From the NCBI GenBank assembly GCA_030653175.1, contig JAURZV010000031.1, positions 102,074 through 166,073 on the forward strand: a stretch of DNA of 64,000 bases, in the 5' to 3' direction. Position 1 is the stretch's first letter. Each line of letters opens with the position of its first letter. The position numbers were made by a program, and so were the translations under genes. Of the stretch, positions 44,633 through 53,508 are shown one piece after another. Below the pieces are notes generated by a model, which did not search any database, was not told where the DNA came from, and was given only the letters and a program-made list of their open reading frames with translations. Origin of the DNA: Methylobacter sp. Its GTDB lineage: Bacteria; Pseudomonadota; Gammaproteobacteria; Methylococcales; Methylomonadaceae.

Positions 44633-45913
44633 TTACAAATGCTTAAATACGGCTTCTGCAATATCCAGGGTTTTATCCAGGTCTTCATCACTGTGCGCGG
44701 CCGAAACAAAACCGGCTTCAAACGCTGAAGGCGCCAAATAGATACCCTGTTCCAGCATGGCATGGAAAAAGCGTTTAAACAGGTTTTGATCACACTGCAT
44801 GACCTGGGCAAAGCAAGTCACTTGCTGTTCCGGGCTGAAAAACAGCCCGAACATGCCGCCAACGCTGTTCGTGGTCATGGCGATACCGGCCTGACCGGCG
44901 CGAGCTTTCAGGCCTGAAGTCAGTTTTTCGGTTTTTGCGGTTAACGCCTCGTAAAAGCCGGGCCGGGCTATCAATTCCAGCGTTTTTAAACCGGCAGCCA
45001 TCGCAACAGGATTACCGGACAGCGTACCGGCCTGATAAACAGGGCCGAGCGGCGCAAGATATTCCATGATTTTGCGCGAGCCGCCAAAAGCGCCGACCGG
45101 CATGCCGCCGCCGATGATTTTGCCTAGTGTGGTTAAATCGGGAATAACATTATAAAGCCCCTGCGCACCGTTTAAGCCCACCCTGAAACCGGTCATCACT
45201 TCATCAAAAATCAGTACGCTATTATATTGGTCGCAGACTTGGCGCAAGCTTTCCAGAAAACCGGGCACAGGAGGAATGCAGTTCATGTTGCCGGCGACCG
45301 GTTCCACGATAATGCAGGCGATTTGCTCGCCACATTCTGCAAACAGCGCTTTGACCGACTCGCTGTCGTTGTAGGTCAAGGTGATGGTGTTTTCAGCGAC
45401 TGAGATCGGTACGCCGGGAGAGCTGGGTACGCCAAACGTCAAGGCGCCGGAACCGGCCTTGACCAATAAGGCATCGGAATGACCGTGATAACAGCCCTCG
45501 AATTTAACGATTTTATCCCGGCCGGTGTAGCCTCTGGCCAAGCGAATCGCGCTCATGGTCGCCTCGGTGCCGGAACTGACCATTCTGACCAGTTCGATGG
45601 ACGGCATCAGTTCGCAAACCCGTTTGGCCATCAGCGTTTCAATTTCGGTCGGCGCGCCAAAGCTCAGGCCTTTGTCGCATGTCTGTTTGACCGCTGCAAT
45701 GACTTCCGGGTGGGCATGGCCTAAAATCATCGGCCCCCAGGAACCGACATAATCGATATAACGATTGCCTGAACTGTCGTAGATATAAGCGCCCAGGGCA
45801 TGATCGATAAAAACCGGTGTGCCGCCCACGCCGCTAAAGGATCGTACCGGCGAATTCACGCCGCCTGGAATTACAAGTTTTGCATCGGAAAATAACGCGG
45901 TTGCTTCAGTCAT
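44633..45913 (-). CDS. hemL: Glutamate-1-semialdehyde 2,1-aminomutase
   Basis: The 426-residue PLP enzyme makes 5-aminolevulinate from glutamate 1-semialdehyde, the committed C5-pathway step to heme. The PLP lysine is Lys265 in [18 protein letters not shown]. Other motifs are [23 protein letters not shown]-like [29 protein letters not shown] and [17 protein letters not shown]. Length and spacing match the family. The start at 45913 faces the histidine kinase start at 46321 across a 407-bp divergent spacer. Confidence 0.96.
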   Translation of the reverse strand: MTEATALFSDAKLVIPGGVNSPVRSFSGVGGTPVFIDHALGAYIYDSSGNRYIDYVGSWGPMILGHAHPEVIAAVKQTCDKGLSFGAPTEIETLMAKRVCELMPSIELVRMVSSGTEATMSAIRLARGYTGRDKIVKFEGCYHGHSDALLVKAGSGALTFGVPSSPGVPISVAENTITLTYNDSESVKALFAECGEQIACIIVEPVAGNMNCIPPVPGFLESLRQVCDQYNSVLIFDEVMTGFRVGLNGAQGLYNVIPDLTTLGKIIGGGMPVGAFGGSRKIMEYLAPLGPVYQAGTLSGNPVAMAAGLKTLELIARPGFYEALTAKTEKLTSGLKARAGQAGIAMTTNSVGGMFGLFFSPEQQVTCFAQVMQCDQNLFKRFFHAMLEQGIYLAPSAFEAGFVSAAHSDEDLDKTLDIAEAVFKHL

Positions 45914-46320
45914 GGTTTCTTTTTTATCGCCAAGGAGGGTGTGTATGCCGTAAGCCTGCCGGGAGCAGCAGGCGGGGCGTGAGTTAAATTTATGGCGTAA
46001 AGGATAGGATAACTTTGCGATGATTGAAAGTTTATCGTTTCTTATACAACAATCGCCTTGAAAAATAACGATTTTAAAGTTACGCTCTAATCTGAGTAGC
46101 GGATAATTATGGTGTCAGTGGAAAACCGATCATTATTCGATGGCCGCCGGAATGATGCTTGCCCCCCCGTTTCATACCGGATCGACACAGGCATTCAAGT
46201 TTAGTAACAGACAGAAAATAGCCGTTTCATCGCTGTCAGAAAAGGATGGTGGTACCCTGATAATAAGGCTATTATCCATGACCTGTATAGTGATAAACAG
46301 ATAAAATCAAATAGAGGCTT
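45914..46320. other. Divergent promoter space between hemL and the histidine kinase
   Basis: No gene or member of the repeat families was recognised in these 407 bp. It contains AT-rich stretches (46020-46090) and a short imperfect palindrome around GATAATAAGGCTATTATC (46259-46276) some 45 bp before the kinase ATG. The promoters of both genes should lie here. Confidence 0.5.
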
Positions 46321-49300
46321 ATGTCAACTCCATTGTCGTCGCCGGAATACCAGAAACGTAAATTTCTCTCCTCGCTAGGCATTATCATTGCAGTCATTGG
46401 TGTTTGCGAAACGCTGGTCATATGGCTGCTTGATGCACAGCAATGGGGAATTGTATTGTCGCCATTGCAGGGTACCGTTGTTAACATCGCCCTGCTGACA
46501 GCACTCAGCTCGCCACTGTTGTGGTTGCTGGCGGTAAGGCCGCTGAACTTGCGGGTAGCCCAGGAACAGGCGACATCCAACAAAGAGCTGTTGGACGCCC
46601 TGGAGAATCACGTCTTGGTCAGTATTGCCGACGTTCAGGGGCGCATTGTCTATGCTAATGAGATGTTCTGCAAAGTCTCCGGTTATACCCGGAATGAACT
46701 TACCGGACAAGATCATCGTATCGTGAACTCCGGCCATCACGATCGGGATTACATTCGTAACATGTGGCGCACCATCGCCGGTGGGCAGGTATGGCGCGGG
46801 GAGTTCTGCAACCGCCGCAAAGACGGCGAATTGTACTGGGTGGACAGCACTATCGCGCCGGTGCTGGATAAAGCCGGCAAGCCTAAGCAATATATCTCGA
46901 TACGCCGGGATACGACCACCCGAAAAGCGAATGAATTAAAACTGACGGCGCTCAAGCGTGCGCTGGATGCCAGCAGCGAGATGATACTCATCACCAATGC
47001 ACAGGGGCTCATCCAATACGCCAACCCGGCACTGTGCCTGTTTACCGGTTGGACAGAGGATGGGCTAATGGGACAAAAACCCTACGTCTTGGACAGTCCT
47101 GCCGCCGATAAGAAAACCTTGTCCGAAATGCAAAGCAGGCTTCGCTATGGCGAACCCTGGTCAGGTCGGCTGCGGGGCCGCCGTAGAAGTAATGATATGG
47201 CGCCGGAGCATAAAAACGGCAACAATGCCGGCCGGGACGCACTGGAATACTGGACCAAGACCAATATTACGCCGATCCTGATAGCAGACGGCACACTGTC
47301 CGGTTACGTACAGATTCAGCATGATGTCAGCAAGCAGGTTGAGCAGGAGGCGGCCTTGCAAAGCGAAGCGGACGATACTGCCGCCCGTTTGGCAATCTCC
47401 GAGGCGTTGCATCAACCCCTGTCACTGGAGCAACGCTTCGTTCAGGTGCTGGAGATTCTATTCGATCTTAAAGCATTAGATCAGCAACGCAGGGGCGGTG
47501 TGTTTCTACGGTCACAGGATGATGATCCGGAATTGTTTGTTGATTACTGTAGGGGACGACTATCAAAACCAGGCGCTTCCGGCAATTGCTCCATGCATTG
47601 CTCTACCTCCTGCATCCATGCAGTCGTAGGCGAAGTCGCCCTACATGACGGCCTGTGCGGGCAAGTCGCCGTGTCAAGAAAGCTTATCGTTTCCGATGAT
47701 TGTGGCTGCGATAACCATTCTTCCCACGGCCATTACGCTGTGCCGATTGCTTCCGGCGAGGAAATTCTCGGCGTATTGTTTGTTTATACCGATCCCTGCC
47801 CCGTGCAAAGCGAGTCCCGCCTCGCGATGCTCGAACAGGTCGGTGAAATGATAGCGCTCGCGCTGCTCCAGAATCAGGCCAATGCCTCGCTGGAAGCTGC
47901 GCGTGATGCCGCTTTGCAGGTCGCACATACCAAGACCGAGTTCCTGGCCAATATGAGCCATGAGATTCGAACCCCGATGAACGGCGTATTGGGCATGTTG
48001 GATCTTTTACAGGATACGCAACTGTCTCGTGAGCAATGGGACCTGATCGATATCGCCGCAAATTCGGCAGAATCTTTGTTAACCATCATTAACGATATTC
48101 TGGATTTTTCCAAACTGGAGGCGGGTAAAATAGAATTGGAGCGGATTGAGTTTAATTTGCCGGATTTGGTGGAAGAAGTTTGCACATTGCTGTCCAGTCG
48201 CGCCCACGCCAAAGGCCTGGAATTAAACTGCTTTCTGCCGACGAATTTACCGCTGCGCTGGCAGGGCGATCCCACCCGTATTCGTCAAGTACTCACCAAC
48301 CTGATTGGCAATGCCGTTAAATTTACCGAGCAGGGCGAAGTCTCGGTAAAGGTCTCGGCGTCGTCTGTGGGAGAGACTTTAGTCTCGACAAGCGCGGCTA
48401 AAGCCGCTCCCACATTACGTTTTGAGGTAGTGGATACCGGCAGCGGCATTACCGCGGAAGCGCAAGCGCGTTTGTTTCAGGCTTTCTCCCAGGCAGACAG
48501 TTCCACCTCCCGGCGCTATGGCGGTACGGGGCTTGGCTTATCCATCAGCAAGGATCTGGTTGTGCTTATGAATGGCAGCATCGGCGTTGAAAGCGCCTTG
48601 GGACAGGGGGCAAATTTTTGGTTTACCTTGCCATTGGTGCCGATAGATAGCGATACCCCGGCCCCGCAGGCTAATTTTTGCGGCAAGCGTACTTTGATAG
48701 CCGATGATAACGCGACCAACCGCATGATCCTGACGCATTACTTAAGCAATTGGGGTTTTACTGCAAATGAAGCGAACAACGGACCTGCGGCGCTCGTTGA
48801 ACTCGAAGTCGCCGCTCTGCGAAACGAACCTTATGATTTGCTGTTGTCGGATATGCAAATGCCGGACATGGACGGCTTCGCCCTGGCTCATGCCATCATC
48901 GAAAATCCCGCCATTGCCGACACACCACGCATTCTTTTATCCTCAGGCAGCATCGGCTCACAAGTCGAAAGACTCAAGCTGGGATTCACACAAAGCCTGT
49001 TAAAACCGGTACGGCAATCGCAGCTTTTTGATGCCATTAATGAAGCATTACAGCTTCCCGGTCAGAAAACCGCTCCAGTAGCCAGGGTAAAAGAGGTCTT
49101 GCTCGATTACAGCGGCAAACGAGTATTGGTGGTGGAAGATAATAAGGTCAACCAAAAAGTGATACTTTCCCAGCTTGCCAAGTTCCAGCTTAAGCCCGAT
49201 CTGGCCAATAACGGGCAAGTGGCGCTGGATCAACTGGAGCGCCAAGCCTACGACCTGGTGTTGATGGACTGCCAAATGCCGGTCATGGATGGTTACGAAG

Positions 49301-50019
49301 CCACGCGCACTTTGCGCGAACGGGAAATAGCCGCAGATAGCGGATCACGTACGCCAATCACAGCGCTCACTGCTCATGCATCGGCAGGAGAGCGCGAAAA
49401 ATGCCTGTCCGCAGGCATGGACGATTATCTCAGCAAACCCGCCAGTCGGGCCGACTTGGCGGTGGTGTTGGCGCGCTGGTTGGGCGAGCCGGCAGCACCT
49501 GAAGTCGTGCCGATAGCGCTGGATAATCCTGATGAAAGGGAAATCCCCCTCAGTTCCCCTTTGCCAAAGGGGGAAGCCGAGGGCAGGGGGACTTCAACAG
49601 TCTGTTGGGATGAATCTTCAGCACTCAAACGGCTGGATGACGACCATGATTTATTGTTCGAGATGATAGATTTATTTCTCGAGGAAGCGCCTGTATCTGT
49701 GGCGGAATTGGGCGCGGCCCTGTCTCGAACCGATCATCTTGCGTTGGCCGATGCAGCCCACGCTATTAAAGGCATGGCCGGACATTTTTGTGCCGAAAAA
49801 ATAATTAGTCTTGCGGTAAATTTGGAGCACTCCGCCCGTAAAGCTTCCGCTCCCTGCGTTGCTCTACCTCCCCCGTCCATGCAGTCGTCTCACGCCCCTT
49901 ACCTATATCCTGCAGGCAACGCTGCAAATACTGATTTGGAGTTGATGAGCAATGACTTGATCCGGGCCATGGCGGATTTAGTCGAGAGTCTGCTGCAAAG
50001 AAAAGAACAAAAGCAATGA
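46321..50019 (+). CDS. Hybrid sensor histidine kinase with four in-frame repeat insertions
   Basis: The 1232-residue protein contains two TM segments (~20-75), PAS (~90-205), PAS (~210-345), GAF (~360-540), HisKA with phospho-acceptor His547 in SHEIRTPMNG, and an HATPase domain (N box NLIGNAVKFTEQG ~660; DTGSGI; GGTGLGLSI). Two receiver domains follow (Asp844, Asp983), then a C-terminal HPt with His1147 in HAIKGMAGH: a complete internal phosphorelay. Repeat-derived segments lie in the GAF (~410-441), the HATPase between N and G1 boxes (~683-698), the REC2-HPt linker (~1074-1092) and the last HPt helices (~1175-1202). All keep frame, so the protein is at least readable. The stop overlaps the next ATG. 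Confidence 0.9.
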   Translation: MSTPLSSPEYQKRKFLSSLGIIIAVIGVCETLVIWLLDAQQWGIVLSPLQGTVVNIALLTALSSPLLWLLAVRPLNLRVAQEQATSNKELLDALENHVLVSIADVQGRIVYANEMFCKVSGYTRNELTGQDHRIVNSGHHDRDYIRNMWRTIAGGQVWRGEFCNRRKDGELYWVDSTIAPVLDKAGKPKQYISIRRDTTTRKANELKLTALKRALDASSEMILITNAQGLIQYANPALCLFTGWTEDGLMGQKPYVLDSPAADKKTLSEMQSRLRYGEPWSGRLRGRRRSNDMAPEHKNGNNAGRDALEYWTKTNITPILIADGTLSGYVQIQHDVSKQVEQEAALQSEADDTAARLAISEALHQPLSLEQRFVQVLEILFDLKALDQQRRGGVFLRSQDDDPELFVDYCRGRLSKPGASGNCSMHCSTSCIHAVVGEVALHDGLCGQVAVSRKLIVSDDCGCDNHSSHGHYAVPIASGEEILGVLFVYTDPCPVQSESRLAMLEQVGEMIALALLQNQANASLEAARDAALQVAHTKTEFLANMSHEIRTPMNGVLGMLDLLQDTQLSREQWDLIDIAANSAESLLTIINDILDFSKLEAGKIELERIEFNLPDLVEEVCTLLSSRAHAKGLELNCFLPTNLPLRWQGDPTRIRQVLTNLIGNAVKFTEQGEVSVKVSASSVGETLVSTSAAKAAPTLRFEVVDTGSGITAEAQARLFQAFSQADSSTSRRYGGTGLGLSISKDLVVLMNGSIGVESALGQGANFWFTLPLVPIDSDTPAPQANFCGKRTLIADDNATNRMILTHYLSNWGFTANEANNGPAALVELEVAALRNEPYDLLLSDMQMPDMDGFALAHAIIENPAIADTPRILLSSGSIGSQVERLKLGFTQSLLKPVRQSQLFDAINEALQLPGQKTAPVARVKEVLLDYSGKRVLVVEDNKVNQKVILSQLAKFQLKPDLANNGQVALDQLERQAYDLVLMDCQMPVMDGYEATRTLREREIAADSGSRTPITALTAHASAGEREKCLSAGMDDYLSKPASRADLAVVLARWLGEPAAPEVVPIALDNPDEREIPLSSPLPKGEAEGRGTSTVCWDESSALKRLDDDHDLLFEMIDLFLEEAPVSVAELGAALSRTDHLALADAAHAIKGMAGHFCAEKIISLAVNLEHSARKASAPCVALPPPSMQSSHAPYLYPAGNAANTDLELMSNDLIRAMADLVESLLQRKEQKQ
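47549..47645. repeat. R1 repeat nested in a second palindrome, in frame in the kinase GAF domain
   Basis: The outer arms TGTAGGGGACGACT and AGTCGCCCTACA enclose GGCAATTGCTCCATGCATTG and CTCTACCTCCTGCATCCATG plus CAGTCG (47581-47626), the cleanest R1 copy in the window. It encodes [15 protein letters not shown] and adds about 32 codons between YCRGRLSK and HDGLCGQVAV. Confidence 0.88.
48367..48413. repeat. R2-family palindrome in frame in the kinase ATPase domain
   Basis: GTGGGAGAGACTTTAGTCTC is followed by GGCTAAAGCCGCTCCCAC, translated as VGETLVSTSAAKAAP between SVKVSAS and LRFEVVDTG. The outer ends GTGGGAG/CTCCCAC pair. The site is a surface-loop position between the N and G1 boxes. Confidence 0.88.
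49541..49594. repeat. R3 repeat in frame in the linker before the HPt domain
   Basis: AAATCCCCCTCAGTTCCCCT with TTGCCAAAGGGGGA and a downstream AGGGGGACTT matches the R3 family at 39486. It encodes IPLSSPLPKGEAEGRGTS, almost the same peptide (IPLSPPFAKGE) as in the NuoM-like tail. Confidence 0.9.
49843..49926. repeat. R1 repeat in frame near the kinase C-terminus
   Basis: GCTTCCGCTCCCTGCGTTGC, then TCTACCTCCCCCGTCCATGC and AGTCG, form an R1 copy read in a different frame (APCVALPPPSMQSS) from the copy at 47577. A following CCCCTTACCTATATCCTGCA segment resembles 57174-57198. Confidence 0.85.
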
Positions 50020-50147
50020 ATACTGAATTTAATCTTAATGAACTCAAAGCGGTCGATCGCCTGCCTTCCCCTTCGGGGACGGTGTTGGCCATCATGCAAC
50101 TCGCGCAACAAAATGATGCCACCGTGCAGCAGGTGAGCCAACTGGTT
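50009..50147. repeat. Left copy of a 139-bp direct repeat: kinase end plus HDOD gene start
   Basis: It matches 50569-50707 at about 129 of 139 positions. It contains the end of the kinase gene, the ATGA overlap at 50016-50019, and the first 44 codons of an HDOD-gene start. Most differences are at third codon positions, which suggests either an old duplication or a paralogous source. Confidence 0.92.
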
Positions 50148-50579
50148 GTTTTCTCGTTCCCACACGTTGCGTTATCCACAAGTTCACCACGTTCCCACGC
50201 GCCGCGTGGGAATGCAGTCAGGGCGCGCTGCGCCGCGGGTTTTCCCGATCCCCACGAACTCTGTAAGAATCTCAGCGCCCCGCGCTGCACTGCGGAGTGT
50301 CACGAGGCGCAGCGCGCCTCAACTGCATTCCCACGCAGCGCGCTCGTCTTTATACACAAGTCTGTTCAAGACCGTCATTTTGGCAAGGTCGCTGTAATGA
50401 CGGGCTCGGATGTAGGCCGGAATAAGCCCGCCCGGCGACAGCAAGGGTGGGCGTTTCCGGCATCGGAAGCCCCGGAAACGCTTGTCCTGCGCTTAACGCG
50501 CGGACAAGCTTATTCCGGCCTACTTCGAGATGTGTATAACGATGAGCGCAGCGCGTGGGAACGAGGAAAAAAGCAATGA
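50016..50579 (+). other. Chimeric 187-codon frame bridging the kinase and HDOD genes
   Basis: It begins at the ATG overlapping the kinase stop, encodes 44 residues matching the HDOD protein N-terminus, then reads 421 bp of repeat DNA without a stop. It ends ERGKKQ with TGA overlapping the ATG of the intact HDOD gene at 50576. The first part is a truncated HDOD fragment, so a normal function is unlikely. The frame could preserve translational coupling. Confidence 0.45.
50148..50568. repeat. 421-bp repeat insert between the 139-bp direct repeats
   Basis: The outer parts are CTCGTTCCCACACGTTGCGT (50153-50172) and GCGCAGCGCGTGGGAACGAG (50546-50565). They enclose further GTGGGAA palindromes (50195-50340) and a GTAGGCCGGAATAAGC unit (50413-50428) facing GCTTATTCCGGCCTAC (50508-50523). 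These are at least three nested families, shared with 11656 and 56063. Confidence 0.88.
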
Positions 50580-52432
50580 ATACTGAATTCAATCTTAATG
50601 AACTCAAAGCCGCCGACCGCCTGCCTTCCCCTTCCGGAGCAGCGTTGGCTATCATGCAACTCGCGCAACAAAATGATGCCACCGTGCAGCAGGTGAGCCA
50701 ACTGGTTAAAGTCGATCCCGCTCTCAGCGGGCGTATTTTACGCTTCGCCAATTCGGCTGCCTTCGGGGCTCGGCGCCCCATCGTCGATGTTCAAACGGCA
50801 ATAATGATGATGGGTATGCAGACGGTGCGTAACTTCGCGCTGAGCCTTTCCCTGATTGGCAACAACAGTAAGGGACATTGTCCGGGGTTTGATTACGAAG
50901 CCTACTGGTCGCGATCCTTGGCGATATCGGTATCCATCGCGGCGATCACTGCCCGAGAAATCACCGTGGTACCTGCGGAATCGTTTACGCTGGGATTGCT
51001 TAGCGACATCGGCAGTCTCGCTCTGGCAACCGCCTGGTCGGAAATTTATGGCGAATGTCTTAGTGCGGCAGAGGGCGAGCAGCTGCTTGCTCTGGAGAGT
51101 GAGCGTTTCGCTATCGACCATAACGCCTTGAGCCTGATGTTGCTGGCCGACTGGGGCTTTCCGGCGGTATTTCTGGATGCGCTGAAACTGAGTTTTGAGA
51201 AGAAGGTAGCAGGGCTTAATCGAACTGCCCATTTTGCCAGGCAATTGATTTTCGCCCGACTGATTGGAAACTACTGTGTGGCTGATGAAGCCCGTCGAGC
51301 CGTGTTGTTGCCGGATTTAACAGCAGAGGCCGGCCTGTACGCCATGGACGAACCTGCTTTACTCACATTTATCGATGAAATAATCGAGCTTTGGCACGAG
51401 TGGGGAAAGTTGATTGACGTAAAAACGGATCCGCGCCAGTCTTTGCTAAAAACGGTTGCCGCCTTGGAATCGATTTTGCCGGGTTTGGACTTGTTGCTGG
51501 TCGATGACGACCCGATGATGCTGGCGCGTCTTTCCAAGCAGCTTGCTGCGGCGGGTAATCAGGTTGCGGTGTGCCGCAACGGTGAATCCGCGTTGAAATA
51601 TATTATTGAGCACAGGCCGCAATTGGTGATTACCGATTGGCGCATGAAACCCATGGATGGATTGGCCCTTTGCAAGGCGCTACGCGCATCGGCCTTTGGT
51701 AAAAACATTTACCTGATTATGCTTACCTCAACAGAAGATGAGGATGCTCTGGTTGAAGCCTTCGATGCCGGTATCGACGACTATGTGACCAAACCGATCA
51801 GCCTGCGTGTGCTGCTGGCGCGCCTACGGGCCGGTCAGCGCATTATTATGCTGCAAAATGAACTGGAAAAAGAGAGCCGGGACATCCAGCGCTATACTGC
51901 CGAGCTGGCGGCGGCCAACCGCCGTCTTAAGTCCATGGCGAATACGGACGTGCTGACCGGCTTGCCTAATCGACGCTATGCGCTGAACCGCCTGGAACAG
52001 GAGGCGGCGACTGCGCTACGTTCCAATCAACCTTTGAGCGTTTTAATGATGGATTTGGATCATTTCAAATCGGTCAATGACACTCTGGGTCATGATGTCG
52101 GCGATCAGGTGCTGGTTCATGTAGCCAACCTGATGCGGGAAACCGTACGTACCAGCGACATTGTCTGTCGTCTGGGTGGCGAAGAGTTTCTGATCATCAC
52201 CCCCAACACCGATGGCGCCACAGCCCTGTTGTTGGCCGAGCGCATCCGCAATTCCATCGAACAAAACCAGCCTGAGGGCATCGTATTGCGTTATCCGGTT
52301 ACCGTCAGTATTGGTGTGGCAGGCTCTATGGGAGCCAAGCCAAGTTGGAAAGAATTGATGAAAAGGTCGGATGATGCTTTATATCTGGTTAAACAAGGCA
52401 ATCGCAACGGCGTGCAGCTTGCCGGAGAGTAG
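50576..52432 (+). CDS. HDOD-REC-GGDEF signalling protein
   Basis: From ATG 50576 the protein is 618 residues. An HDOD domain (~15-235, with RLPSPSGAALAIMQLAQQ, VDPALSGRILRFANSAAFG) is followed by a receiver domain (~305-425; phospho-acceptor Asp354 in VITDWRMKPMDGL). A GGDEF domain (~455-612) comes last, with an intact GGEEF at 534-538 and an upstream RxxD-like region. It is probably a diguanylate cyclase switched by phosphorylation. The kinase gene just upstream is the obvious donor, formerly coupled by ATGA. The frame extends seven codons further upstream into repeat DNA; the ATG at 50576 matches the duplicated start at 50016. Confidence 0.9.
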   Translation: MNTEFNLNELKAADRLPSPSGAALAIMQLAQQNDATVQQVSQLVKVDPALSGRILRFANSAAFGARRPIVDVQTAIMMMGMQTVRNFALSLSLIGNNSKGHCPGFDYEAYWSRSLAISVSIAAITAREITVVPAESFTLGLLSDIGSLALATAWSEIYGECLSAAEGEQLLALESERFAIDHNALSLMLLADWGFPAVFLDALKLSFEKKVAGLNRTAHFARQLIFARLIGNYCVADEARRAVLLPDLTAEAGLYAMDEPALLTFIDEIIELWHEWGKLIDVKTDPRQSLLKTVAALESILPGLDLLLVDDDPMMLARLSKQLAAAGNQVAVCRNGESALKYIIEHRPQLVITDWRMKPMDGLALCKALRASAFGKNIYLIMLTSTEDEDALVEAFDAGIDDYVTKPISLRVLLARLRAGQRIIMLQNELEKESRDIQRYTAELAAANRRLKSMANTDVLTGLPNRRYALNRLEQEAATALRSNQPLSVLMMDLDHFKSVNDTLGHDVGDQVLVHVANLMRETVRTSDIVCRLGGEEFLIITPNTDGATALLLAERIRNSIEQNQPEGIVLRYPVTVSIGVAGSMGAKPSWKELMKRSDDALYLVKQGNRNGVQLAGE

Positions 52433-52581
52433 TGAGTGGGAAGTTGCTTTTCCACTCCCTGCTCCCCCACTTCCCATTTTCCGCTCTGCAATGCTTCCGT
52501 TAAGCAGCAAACCGGCTAGTCTTGCCAATAGTGGTTGTGTTATCGTGCTTCAACTTTATTAGCATAAACACGAGACCTACA

Positions 52582-53337
52582 ATGAATGTATTAGCTGTCT
52601 ACAGCATCAAGGGTGGTGTCGGCAAAACGTCGAGCGCTGTTAATCTGGCGCATACAGCCTCCCGCACCGGTCACCGTACCCTGGTTTGGGATCTTGATCC
52701 GCAGGGAGCCAGCAGTTATTATTTTCGTATCAAGCCAAAGATCAAAGGCGGCAGCAAAGACTTAATCGCCGGAAAACGCGAACTGGACGGCCTGATTAAA
52801 GGCACTGACTTTGAAAATCTGGATTTATTACCGGCCGATTTTTCTTTCAGAAATCTGGATTTGGTTCTCGATGCCAAGAAAAAACCAACCCAACAACTTA
52901 AAAAACTCCTGAAGCCCTTGGCAGAAGAATACGATTTTATTTTTCTGGATTGTCCACCCAACATTTCGTTATTATCCGAAGCCGTTTTTGAGGCCGCCGA
53001 TATATTGTTGTCACCGATCATTCCTACCACACTGTCGTTAAGAACACTTGAACAACTGGAAAAGTTTATTGAGGATAATGACTTGAATAAACTCACGCTC
53101 ATTCCGTTTTTCTCGATGGTCGACCGGCGCAAAAAAATGCACCGGGACATTATGGACAATCTGCTTGAGACTCATCCTGAGATTTTAACTACCGCCATTC
53201 CCTACGCCAGCGATATTGAACGTATGGGTCTGGAGCGTATGCCGCTGGGAGGCTATACCAGGAAAAGCCAATCCACGGTTGCTTACGATGCATTGTGGCA
53301 GGAAATTCTGATTCGCGTTGCCAACCTCGAAAAGTAA
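52582..53337 (+). CDS. Orphan ParA/MinD-family ATPase
   Basis: The 251-residue protein begins MNVLAVYSIKGGVGKTSSAV, a deviant Walker A with Lys10 and Lys15. It continues with LVWDLDPQGASSYYF, YDFIFLDCPPNISLLSEAVF and IPYASDIERMG. The frame is open to 52522, but the ATG at 52582 begins the fold exactly. ParA-type ATPases position chromosomes, plasmids or large complexes. No ParB, parS-like cluster or cargo protein is adjacent, so its target is unknown. Being next to chemosensory-like signalling genes may hint at cluster positioning, but this is weak inference. Confidence 0.87.
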   Translation: MNVLAVYSIKGGVGKTSSAVNLAHTASRTGHRTLVWDLDPQGASSYYFRIKPKIKGGSKDLIAGKRELDGLIKGTDFENLDLLPADFSFRNLDLVLDAKKKPTQQLKKLLKPLAEEYDFIFLDCPPNISLLSEAVFEAADILLSPIIPTTLSLRTLEQLEKFIEDNDLNKLTLIPFFSMVDRRKKMHRDIMDNLLETHPEILTTAIPYASDIERMGLERMPLGGYTRKSQSTVAYDALWQEILIRVANLEK

Positions 53338-53382
53338 AATATAACAGGCAATAATGGAACGCCGCTTAAATTAAATATAGTA

Positions 53383-53470
53383 GCCGAAGTTGGTAAAGCG
53401 ACATTTGAAATGCCCTCACCCTAGCCCTCTCCCAAGGGGAGAGGGGACTTTGTCGCCTTACCAGCTTCGG
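53383..53470. repeat. R3-type hairpin nested in a second palindrome upstream of glgP
   Basis: The outer arms CCGAAGTTGGTAAAGCGACA (53383-53402) and TGTCGCCTTACCAGCTTCGG (53451-53470) pair at 18 of 20. Between them CCCTCACCCTAGCCCTCTCC (53413-53432) with AAGGGGAGAGGGGA forms the inner hairpin. It ends 38 bp before the glgP ATG and could influence its expression. Confidence 0.85.
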
Positions 53471-53508
53471 ATCCTATACTTTATTCGCTCAACCTCTTGG
53501 AGTAAACA

